Shown here: positions 22,158 through 37,288 of the stretch, in pieces | Layout of the letters: every line of letters starts with the position of its first letter | How positions within the stretch are numbered: the stretch's first letter is position 1 | Assembly: GCF_035594125.1 (NCBI RefSeq) | Contig: NC_087193.1 | Span: 569,501 to 633,500 of the forward strand | DNA from: Scylla paramamosain | Taxonomy: Eukaryota; Arthropoda; Malacostraca; Decapoda; Portunidae | DNA length: 64,000 nt | Direction of reading: 5' to 3' | The notes under the pieces: model-generated | Seen by the model: only the letters and a program-made list of their open reading frames with translations | What the model was told of the DNA's origin: nothing | Database searches by the model: none | Program-made: the position numbers and the translations under genes

Positions 22158-22187
22158 AAGTGATGTGTTATCCTCCGAAGAAGGACC
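22158..22187 (+). repeat. Array module 2, copy 5 (truncated)
   Basis: Only 'gtgatgtgttatcctccg' remains; the rest is replaced by GAA triplets. Confidence 0.75.
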
Positions 22188-22745
22188 ACCACCACCACCA
22201 GCAGCGGCAGAAGAAGAATGGTCACCACCACCACCACCAGAGGAAGAAGAAGAAGGAGCAAAGAAAGATAGAATAGCAGCAGCAGAAGATGAAGAAGAAC
22301 CACCACCACCAGCAACAGAGGAAGAAGAAGAAGGACCACCACCACCACCAGCAGAGGAAAAAGAAGGACCACCACCACCACCAGCAGAGGAAAAAGAAGG
22401 ACCACCACCACCACCACCACCAGCAGAGGAAGAAGAAACCCCACCACCACCACCACCACACCACCAGCAGAGGATAAAGAAGGACCACCACCACCACCAC
22501 CACCACCAGAGGAAGAAAAAGAAGGACCACTACCGCCAGCAGAGGAAGAAGAAGAAGGACCACCACTACCAACAGCAGAGGAAGAAGAAGGACCACCAAC
22601 AGCAGCAGCAGAGGAAGAAGAAGGACCACCACCACCACCACCAACAGCAGAGGAAGAAGAAGGAACACCACCACCAGCAACAGAAATATGAAGGACCACC
22701 AGCAGCAGAGTAAGAGGCACCACCTCCACCACCGCCACCACACCC

Positions 22746-22805
22746 ACCTCCCTGCCCCTCCTCCCACCCTGGGTACTAACTCGCTCAGGCCAGACTTGAC
22801 TCTAT
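22746..22805 (+). repeat. Array module 1, copy 5 (truncated)
   Basis: Matches only the left part of module 1 ('ccaccctgggtactaactc', 'gctcagg'). The array ends here at a poly(T) run. Confidence 0.65.
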
Positions 22806-22825
22806 TAGATTTTTTTTTTTTTTTT

Positions 22826-23166
<341 letters not shown>

Positions 23167-23251
23167 CTGATTTACATATAAATAAGAAAAAAGCAGTATC
23201 AATTCCATTACAAATTACAGTATATATTATTCATATAAATTACAAATGTAC

Positions 23252-23904
<653 letters not shown>

Positions 23905-26256
23905 TTGTTTTGATACATAAGAAGCTGAATAACTCTCATAGTAAACGTTTCTCGTAATGTCTTTCCGTTTCCCCGTATAGGGTACTTTGCATGCATTTTG
24001 GCTTTTTCTACGTAAGATGCTCAAAAACACTCAAAATACTTGTTTTTGGTAATGTTATTCTGTTTCTCCATACGTTTTGGTACGTAAGTAGCTCAAAAAA
24101 CACTGAAAAGACACGTTTATATTAATCTTGTTTTGTTTTCCCATATAAGGACAATCCATGTTTTTTACCGTTTTGGTGACTAACACGCTCTTAAACACTC
24201 AAAGACATGTTTCTGGGAATGTCGTTTCGTTTCACCTTAGAGCTTTGCATGTATTTTAACGTTTTGGTACTTAACAATGAGAAACAGTCAAAATACACGT
24301 TATTGCTAATGTTCTGTTTCTCAATATAGATTGCTATTCATTTGTTTTAGCTTTTTGGTACCTAAAAAACTCAAAAACACTTAAGAAACACGTTTCTCGT
24401 AATGTCTTTTCGTTTCCCTTTTCAAGGTACTTTGCATGCATTTTGGTGTTTTCTACGCAACAAGATTAAAAAAAAAACTCCAAAAACGATGTTTTGCATG
24501 CGTTTTAGTGTTTTGGTACGTTAAAAAGATCAACACTCAAAAGACGCATTTTTAGTAATGCATTGTATTCCCATTTTTCTATGGGTTTTTTTTCCGTTTT
24601 GGTGCCTAACACGCTCAAAAACACTCAAAAGACACGGTTCTATTGAAGTCGTTCCGTTTCTTCATGTACGGGACTTTGCAGGCATTTTGGCATTTTGTTA
24701 CATAAAAAAGGTGAAAAACACACAAAAATACACAATTTGGTAATGTTTTTTCTGTTTCTTAAAAATAGAGTGCTCTTCATGCGTATTACCATTTTGATAC
24801 ATAAGATCAAAAGCACTCATAATAAACTTTTGTCATATTGTCTTTTCGTTTCTCCATATAGAGTACTTTGCATGCATTGTGGCATTTTTTTTTTTCTAAG
24901 CTCAAAAACACTCAAAATACACGATTTTGGCAAAGTTATTCTGTTTCTCCATGAAGGGTTTTTTGCATGAGTTTTGAGCGTTTTGATGCGTATGTAGCTC
25001 AAAATAATTTAAAAGAGACGTTTTTTTACAATATTCTTTTGTTTTTCCATATGAAGTGCTTTATATGCCTTTTTATCGTTTTTGTTCCTAGGACGTTCAT
25101 AAACACTCAAAAGACATGTTTCTGGAAACCTCGTTTTCTTTCGCCATTTAAAAGGGCCTTTCCAAGCATTTTGGTGTTTTCATACCTACAACGTCAAATA
25201 CACTGAAAATACACGTTTTTCGAAATGTTGTAGTTTCTCCATATAGAGTGCTTGCTATTCATGCATTTTCATGTCTTGGTACCTAAGAAGTTCAAAAACA
25301 CTCATGATACACGCTTCTTGTGATACCCTTTCGTTTCCCCATATACGGTATTTTCCATGCATTTTGGAGTTTTATACATAACAAGCTCAAAAACACTCAA
25401 AATACTTATTTTTGGTAATGTTATTCAATTTCTTCATGAAGAGTATTTTCCATGCGATTTATCGTTTTCTTATGTAAGTAGCTTAAAAAAAAATGTTTTT
25501 TAGAAATTATGCTTTGTTTTTCCATACAGGATACTTTCCATGCTTTTTACTAGTAGGGTTTTAGTGCCTAGCACGCTCATAAATACTCAAAAGACTCATT
25601 TCTGGAAATCTTGTTTTATTTCCCCATATACTGTGCCTTTCATACATTTTCGCGTTTTGGTGCCTAATAATGTGAAAAACACTGTTTCTCCATGTAGAAT
25701 GCTAATCATGCGTTTTCGGAATTTGGTACATAAGAAGCTCAAAAGCACTCGTAATGCACGTTACTTTTAATGTCTTTTTTCATTTCCCCATGTAGGTTAC
25801 ATTGCATGCATTTTGACGTTTTTGTACATCCAAGTACAAAAAATACTGGTTTTGGTAATGTTCTGTTTCTCCATAAAGGATGTTTTCAATGCATTTTGAC
25901 GTTTTGGTACGTAAGTAGCTCAAAACAATGAAAAGATATTTTTGGGAGGTATTTTTTCCTTGTTTTTTTTTAGCGTTTTGGTGCCTGACACGCTGAAAAA
26001 CACTCAAAAGACTCGTTTCTGGTAATGTTGTTTCATTTTCCATTACAGGAAGTTTTACATGCATTTTAGCGTTTTGGTACTGTACCTGATAATGTGAAAA
26101 TCACTCAAAATGCATGTTTATGGTAATGTTGTTCTCTTTCTCAATATAGAGTGTTATTCATGCGTTTTAGCATTTTGGAACTTAAGAAGTTCACCAACTT
26201 TCCAAATACACGTTTCTCGTAATGTCTTTTCGTTTCCCCATATAGAGTACTTAGCC
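23905..26256 (+). repeat. Higher-order satellite, forward part (five submonomers, about 447 bp)
   Basis: Submonomers of about 90 bp share the order 'gtaatgt', 'cgtttcccc', 'atatagg', 'ttgcatgcattttg', 'cgttttggtac', 'ctcaaaaacactcaaaa', 'acacg'. Five variants alternate and can be told apart by small differences such as 'ctcgtaatgtcttttcg' (type 1) and 'tggtgcctaacacgctc' (type 3). The type 1 start recurs at 23945, 24391, 24826, 25312, 25759 and 26211, giving intervals of 446, 435, 486, 447 and 452 bp. Copies differ by many substitutions and by loss of whole pieces. No open frame follows the repeat. Confidence 0.9.
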
Positions 26257-26261
26257 TTTCT

Positions 26262-27990
26262 CTTTCTCTTCAGTGTTTTTGAGCTACTTACAAAAACGCT
26301 GAAACGCATGTAAAAATACTTTTATGGAGAAACAGAATAACTTTACCAAAATCTTGTATTTTGAGTGTTTTTGAGCTTCTTACGTAGCAAAATACCAAAA
26401 CGCATGCAAAGTACTCTATATGAGAGAAAAAAAAAGTATTTTTTAGATACCAAAACGCTAAGACGCATGAATATTTCTTTATATGTAGAAACAGAACAAC
26501 ATTACCAAAAACGTGTATTTTGAGTGTTTTTCACATAATTAGGTACCAGAACGCTAGAATGTATGTAAAGCCTCCTATTTAAAGAAACAAAACGATATTA
26601 CCAGAAACGTCTCTTTTGAGTGTTTTTGTGTGTATTATAATCCAAAACGCTAAAAAGCATAGAAATCACCCTATATGGAAATAGAAAACAACATTACGAA
26701 AAAACGTGTATTTTGAATGTTTTGAACTTATTACGTACCGAAACGCAAAACAAGCATCCAAAGGCAGTTTATGGAGAAACAAAATAACATTACGAAAAAC
26801 AAGTATTTTGAGTGTTTTTAAGCTTGTTACTTAGAGAAGCGCCAAAACGCCTTCAAAGTACCCTATATGGGGAAACGAAAATACATTCCGAGAGACGAGT
26901 GTTTTTTTTTTATTCTTGGGTACCAAATCGCTAAAATGCATTAATACCATTCTATATTGAGAAACAGAACAACGTTACCAAAAACGTGTATTTTTACTGT
27001 TTTCACATTGTTAGGTACCAAAACGCCAAAATGCAAGCAAAGCCCGTCATATGTGGGAACGAAACGAAATTACAAAAAATTTATGAGTTTTTTTTTTTTT
27101 TTTTTTTTGTATATCAGGCACCAAAACACTAAAAGGCATGGAAAGTATCGTATATGGGAATGAAAAGATTATTACCAAAAACACGTGCTTTTCAGCATTA
27201 AGTGTTTTTCAGCTTTTTTTTTTTTAGCTAAAACACAAGCAAAACAAACTTTATGGAGAAACAGAATAACAACACCAAAAATAAGTTTTTGGGGTGTTTT
27301 ACTCTTGTTCCGTACAAAAATATCAAAATGCATGCAAAGTACCCTATACAGGGAAACGAAAGGACATTACGAGAAACGTTTTTTATCACTGTTTTTGAGC
27401 TTCTTAGGTACCAAAACACTATAATGCATGAACAACATTACATCATATAAGTAAATAAATCATTACGAGAAACGTGTATTATGAGTGCATTTGAGTTTCT
27501 TTGGTACCAGAACCATAAAACAAATGAATAGCACTCTATATGGAGAAACAGAAATACACTGCCAAGTATTTTGAGTGTTTTTGAGATTGTTACGTAAGAA
27601 AAACCGTCAAAATGCATTCAAATTACCCTGTATGGGAAAATTAAAAGACATTACAAGAAAAGTGTATAATGAGTGTTTTCATCTTCTTAGGTAACAAAAT
27701 GCTAAAACGAATGAATAGTACTCTGTACTAAAAAAAAAAAAATCACTTTGTTAGGTAGCAAGACGTCAAAATGCATGCAAAGAACCCTATAATGAGAAAG
27801 GAAATGAATTTCACAGAAACGTGTCCTTTGAGTATTTATGAGCGTCCTAGGCACATGTCCTAGGCAAAACGCTAAAAAGCATGGAAAGCACTCTATATAG
27901 GAAAATAAAAGAACATTACTAAAAACATCTCTTTTCATTGTTTATCAGCTACTTACACCAAAACGTTAAAACGCATGCAAAAAAAAATAT

Positions 27991-28088
<98 letters not shown>

Positions 28089-31000
28089 AAATTTACCAAA
28101 ACAGTGTATTTTGGGTGTTTTTCAGTTTATTAAGTAGAAAAATGACAAAATGCATACAAAGTATTCTATATGGGAAATGGAAAAGATATTACGAGAAACG
28201 TTTGTTACGAGTATGAGAGTTTTTGAGCATCTTAGGTACAAAAATTATAAAAGGCATGAAAAGCACTAGATATGGGAAATGAAAACGACATTGCCAGAAA
28301 CATGTTTTGAGTGGTTTTCAGCGTTTTAGGCACCAAAACGCTAAAAAGTATATAAATTACCATATTTGGGAATAGAAAATAACATTACCAAAATTGTGTG
28401 TTTTGAGTGTTTTTTTTTCTCTCTCAATTTCTTACGTACCAAAAACCTAAACCCAAGCAAAAAACGCTGTATGGAGAAAAAGAATAACATAAAATAAAAT
28501 GTATTTTAATTGTTTTTAAGCTTGTCACGTACAAAAACGCCAAATTGCATGCAAAAAACTCTATATGGGGAAACGAAAGGACATTATGAGAAACGTGTAT
28601 TATGAGTATTTTTAAGATTATTAGGTACGAAAACGCTTAAAACGCATAAATAGCACTCTATATGGAGAAAAAGGAGAACATTACCAAAAACGTGTATTTA
28701 AGTGTATTTCACTTTCTTATGTGCAAAATGGCAAAATGCACGCAAAGCACCCTATATGGGGAAAAAAAAGCAACATTTCCAAAAACGTGTCTTTTGAGTG
28801 TATATGATCGTGTTAGGCAGCAAAACGCTAATAACCAAGGAAATCAACTTGTATGAAAAAAGAAAAAAACATTTTATCTGCTTATGTACCAAAACACTAA
28901 AACGCATGCAAAACACCCTTTATGGAAAAACACAATAAAATTACCAAAAAGGAGTGTTTTTTTTTTTTTTTCAGTTTCTTAAGTACAAAAACGCCAAAAT
29001 ATACGGAAAGTACCCTATATAGTGTAACAAAAGAACATTACAAAAGACGTGTATTATGAGTGCTTTTGAGATTCTTAGGTACCAAAATGTTAAAAGGCAT
29101 AAATAGCACTGTATATGGAGAAACAGAACAACATGACCAAAAACGTGTATTTTGAGTCCTTTTCACATAGTTAGGTACCAAAACGTGAAAATGCATGCAA
29201 AGCTCCATCTATGGTGAAACGAGATATTTCCAGAAACATGTCTTTTGAGCCTTTATGAGGGTGTTAGGCAACAAAATGCTAAAAAGAATGGAAAGGTCCT
29301 TATATGAGAAAACAAAACAACATTACCAAAAAACGTGTCTTTGGAGTCTTTTAAGCTACTGACATACCAAAACACCTTTTAAGGAAAAACAGAATAAGAT
29401 TACCAAAAAGAAGCATTCTGAGTATTTTTGAGCTTATGTACAAAAACACCAAAAGCATACAAAGCATCCTAAATGGGGAAACGAAACATTAAGACATGAT
29501 GAGAAATGTGTATTATTAGTATTAATAGCACTCTATATGGAGAAAAGAATAGTATTAACAAAATCGTCTATTTTGAGAGACTTTTTTCTTTTTTACATTG
29601 TTAAGTAACAAAATGCCAAAAATGCCTGCAAAGCACCCTATATGGGGAAAAGAAAAAACATTTCCGGAAAGGTGTCTTTTCACGGATTATGAGTGTTAAT
29701 CACCAAAACGCTAAAAAAAAAAAAAAAAAAACATGGAATACACCCTACATGGCAAAACAAACCAACATTACCAAAATCGTGTCTTTTGAGTATTTTTAAG
29801 CTTCTTACGTTCCAAAACGCTAAAACGCATGCAAAACACAGTATAACACAGTATAACATTACCAAAAATAAGTATCTTGAGCGTTTTTGAGCTCATTATG
29901 TAGAAAAACGTCAATGCAAATTACCATTTTTGGGGAAACGAAAAGACATTATGAGGAACATGTATATTATGAGTGATTTGAGTTTCTTAAGTGCCAAAAC
30001 ACTAAAACGCACGAATAGCACTCTATATGGAGGAACAGAACAATATTTCCATAAATGTATAGCTTTAGTGTATTCACAATGCTAGGTACCAAAACACTAA
30101 AATGCATGCAAAACACCCTATATGGAGAAAAGAAACGAAATTTTCAGAAATGTCTTTTAAGTGTTTATTAGCGCGCTACGAAACAAAACGCTAAAAAGCA
30201 CTGAAAGCACCCTATTTGAAAAAAGAAAACATTAACAAAAACGTCTCTTTTCAGTGTTTTTTTAGCTACTTACGTACAAAAACGCTAAGACGCATACAAA
30301 AAACATTAATGGAGAAACAATATAACTTTACCAAAAACATTTATTTTGAATGTTTTGAGCATATTTTTTTTAGTATTCTATATGGGGAAACGAAAAGACA
30401 TAACGAGAAAATTGTATTATGAATGTTTTTGATCTTCTTGGTACCAAAACGCGAAAACGCTTTAATATTTGGACAAACAAAACAATGTTACCAAAATGCG
30501 TATTTTAAGTCATTTTTCACATTACTACTTGCAGGTACTAAAATGCCAAAAAAGCTTGCAAAGTATCCTTTGTGGGGAAAAGAAATGGCATTTCCAGAAA
30601 TGTGTCTTTTAAGTGTTTATGTGTGTGTTAGGCACCAAAATGCTAAAAAGCATGGTAAGCTCCTTTAATGGGAAAACAAAACAACATTACCCAACACGTG
30701 TCTTTCAAGTGATTTTTAAGATATTTTCATTCCAAAATGCAAAGACGCATGCAAAACACCCTTTATTGGAAAAACATTATAACATCACTAAAAACTAGTA
30801 TTTTGAGTGTTTTTGAGCATTGTACGTAGAAAAACGCCCAAATGCATGTAAAGTACCCTATATGGGGGAACAAAAAGACATTACTAGAAACGTGCATTAA
30901 GAGTGACTTTGAGCCTCTTAGATACCATAACGCGAAAAAAAAAAAAAAAAGAAACATGAATAAATGGAGAAAAAACAAGAAAAACATTACCAAAAAACGC

Positions 31001-31850
31001 GAATCTTAAATCTTTTTACATTGTTGCGCACCAAAACGCCAAAATGTATCCAAGGCACCCTATATGGGGAAAGGAAACAAGATTCCCAGAAACGTGGTTT
31101 TAAATGTTTATGAGCGTGCTAGGCACAAAAAATGCTAAAAATCATGGAAAGCACCCTATAAGCGATATCGTAACATTACCAAAAATCTTCTCATTTAAGT
31201 GTTTTGAGATACTTGCCTGCCAAAAACGTTACAATGCATGTAAAACACCTTTGATGGAGAAACCAAACATAAGTATTATGAGTGTTTTTGAGCTTGGTAA
31301 GTATAAAAACGCTCAAATGCATACAAAATATTCTATATGGGGAAATGAGAAACGTGTATTATGGGTGTTTTTGATCTTAGGTACCAAAACGCGGAAACGC
31401 TTTAATAGCACTCTGTTTGGAGAAACAGAACAACTTTACCAAAAAACATGTACTTTGAGTTTTATTTAAAAAATTTAAGATGCCAACATGTCAAAATGCA
31501 TGAAAAGCATCCTCTATGGGAAAGAAAACAAGAATTTCAGAAGCTTGTTTTCGTGTGTTTGTGCGTGTTTATGAGTGTCATAGACACCAAAACGCTAAAA
31601 AAAAAAAAAAAAAAAAAAGCATTGACAGCACCCTCTTTGGAAAAACGGAACATTATCAAAAACGTCTCTTTTCAGTGTTTATTATCTACTTACTTACCAA
31701 AACGCTAAAACATATGCAAAACACCCTTTATATACAAACAGGATAACATTATCAATAACAAGTATTTAGAAAATTTTTGAGCTTGTTACGTAGACAAAAC
31801 GCCATAATGCATACAAAGTTTTTAAGTGGGAAAACGAAAAGACATATTTA
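26262..31850 (-). repeat. Higher-order satellite, inverted part
   Basis: The same satellite as 23.9-26.26 kb, read on the opposite strand: 'ccaaaacgc', 'atgcaaagtaccctatatgg', 'gaaacgaaaagacattacg', 'gagtgtttttgag'. The type 1 marker ('gacattacgagaaacg' and variants) recurs about every 450-500 bp, for example near 28570, 29030, 29500, 29950, 30395, 30880 and 31340, so about twelve higher-order units are present. The stretch 27360-28190 is irregular. It is interrupted by one (AG)n tract and several poly(A) runs and ends at (AT)n. Confidence 0.9.
27991..28085. repeat. (AG)n microsatellite inside the satellite
   Basis: About 47 AG units that break the satellite between two normal submonomers. 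Confidence 0.95.
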
Positions 31851-35163
<3,313 letters not shown>

Positions 35164-35196
35164 GGTATATCCTTTGTTTTCATGTAAATTGCAAAC

Positions 35197-37018
35197 TTCA
35201 TAACTCATCTTCTTCTTCTTCTTTCCCTCCTCTATTTCAACCACATAGCACCACTGCTATCACATCTATTTCTAAAGCTGAACTCTTCGCTCAAAACTTT
35301 GCTAAAAACTCTACCTTGGACAATTCTGGGCTTGTTCCTCCCTCTCCTCCACCCTCTGACTACTTCATGCCACCTATTAAAATTCTTCGCAATGATGTTT
35401 TTCATGCCCTCGCTGGCTTAGACCCTCGGAAGGCTTATGGACCTGATGGGGTCCCTCCTATTGTTATCCAAAAGTGTGCCTCCGTGCTTGCACCTTGCCT
35501 AGTCAAACTCTTTCAGCTCCGTCTGTCAACATCTACCTTTCCTTCTTGCTGGAAGTTTGCCTACATTCAACCTGTTCCTAAAAAGCGTGACCGTTCTAAT
35601 CCCTCAAACTACCGTCCTATTGCTTTAATTTCCTGTCCATCTAAAGTTTTTGAATTGATCCTCAACAGGAAGATTCTTAAACATCTATCACTTCACAACA
35701 TTCTATCTGATCGCCAGTATAGGTTCCGTCAAGGCCGCTCTACTGGTGATCTTCTGGCTTTCCTTACTGAGTCTTGATCCTCTTTTAGAGATTTTGGTGA
35801 AACTTTTGCTGTTGCCTTGGACATATCAAAAGCTTTTGATAGAGTCTGGCACAAAGCTTTGATTTCCATACTACCCTCCTACGATTTCTATCCTTCTCTC
35901 TTGAACTTCATCTCAAGTTTCCTTTCTGACCGTTCTATTGCTGCTGTGGTAGATGGTCACTGTTCTTCTCCTAAATCTATTAACAGTGGTGTTCCTCAGG
36001 GTTCTGTCCTGTCATCCACTATCTTCTTATTATTCATTAATGATCTTCTAAACCAAACTTCTTGTCCTATCCACTCCTACACTGATGATACCGCCCTGCA
36101 CTTTTCCACATCTTTTCATAGACGTCCGACCCTTCAGGATGTAAACATATCACGCAGGGAAGCCACAGAACGCTTGACTTCTGATCTTTCTAAAATTTCT
36201 GATTGGGGCAGAGCAAACTTGGTATTGTTCAATGCCTCAAAAACTCAATTCCTCCATCTATCAACTCGACACATCCTTCCAGACAACTATCCCTTTTTCT
36301 TCAATGACACTCAACTGTCCCCCTCTTCTACACTGAACATCCTCAGTCTGTCCTTTACTTATAATCTGAACTGGAAACTTCACTCCTCATCTCTAGCTAA
36401 AATAGCTTCTATGAAGTTGGGCATTCTGAGACGTCTCCGCCAGTTTTTCTTACCACCCCCCTGTACAAGGGCCTTATCCGTCCATGTATGGAGTATGCTT
36501 CACATGTATGGGGGGGTTCCACTCATACTGCTCTTCTAGACAGGGTGGAATCAAAAGCTTTTCGTCTCATCAACTCCTCTCCTCTAACTGACTGTCTTCA
36601 GCCCCTCTCTCACCGCCGCAATGTTGCATATCTAGCTGTCTTCTACCGCTAATTTCATGCTAACTGCTCTTCTGATCTTGCTAACTGCATGCCTCCCCTC
36701 CTTCCGCGGCCTCGCTGCACAAGACTTTCTTCTTTCTCTCACCCTTATTCTGTCCACCTCTCTAACGCAAGAGTTAACCAGTATTCTCAATCATTCATCC
36801 CTTTCTCTGGTAAACTCTGGAACTCCCTGCCTGCTTCTGTATTTCCACCTTCCTATGACTTGAATTCCTTCAAGAAGGAGGTTTCAAGACACTTATCCAC
36901 CAATTTTTGACCACTGCCTTGACCCTTTTAAGGGACTGGCATTTCAGTGGGCATTTTTTTTTATTGATTTTTGTTGCCCTTGGCCAGTGTCCTTCTTACA
37001 TAAAAAAAAAAAAAAAAA
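35197..37018 (+). mobile_element. Jockey-like LINE (copy E), reverse transcriptase and 3' end
   Basis: Mirror of copy D. The RT runs through two frames (to 35777, then 35817-36539), with a TGA after LLAFLTES and further breaks after RRLRQFF. The catalytic box is YTDD. It ends with the ORF2 C-terminus (36689-36910), the shared 3' block and poly(A) at 37002-37018. D and E share details absent from copy B, such as a 24-bp block near 'tgtatttccaccttcc' and 'ttatccaccaatttttgacc', so they are each other's closest relatives here. Confidence 0.95.
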
Positions 37019-37234
37019 AGAGAGGCGAATGAAAGGATGATTGAGGCGGTGAAAGAGTTTCTGGAGAGAATGTGGCGTGCCAGGTGTATGAACAATTAGG
37101 ATAGAGGATGCTGTTCGTTTCTCTCTTTTTTTTCCCCTTCTACAATAATTGCCGATCCAAAGGCCTGGCTCAGGAGTGATCCTGTGCCACCTGTACCATC
37201 AAGATCAAGATCAAGATCGAGCAAGTGAGAGTGT
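37019..37234. other. Short interval between LINEs
   Basis: Includes three GATCAA-type hexamers near 37199-37220. Otherwise nothing recognised. Confidence 0.4.
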
Positions 37235-37288
37235 GTATTTACCTAGTTGTATTTACCTAGTTGTATAGTACAGGGTCCGAGCCAAAGC

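Larger units (their letters stand above)
15690..22805 (+). repeat. T-depleted higher-order array of GAA/CCA/CAG triplets with two recurring modules
   Basis: Over 7 kb the plus strand is built from short blocks of GAAGAAGAAGG, ACCACCACC and AGCAGCAGAGG, with T almost absent outside the modules. Module 1 recurs five times and module 2 five times, mostly alternating (listed separately). Starts of module 1 are 2037, 1405, 2259 and 1355 bp apart, so long and short intervals alternate and two super-units of about 3.5 kb are possible. Lack of T removes stop codons from all three plus frames, which explains the long frames there. I see no sign of a real gene. Confidence 0.9.

Noticed and set aside
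23905..31850. CRISPR-like regular repeats
   Set aside because: There are no short identical repeats with unique spacers; the whole 90-bp unit is repeated and diverged, and the genome is eukaryotic.
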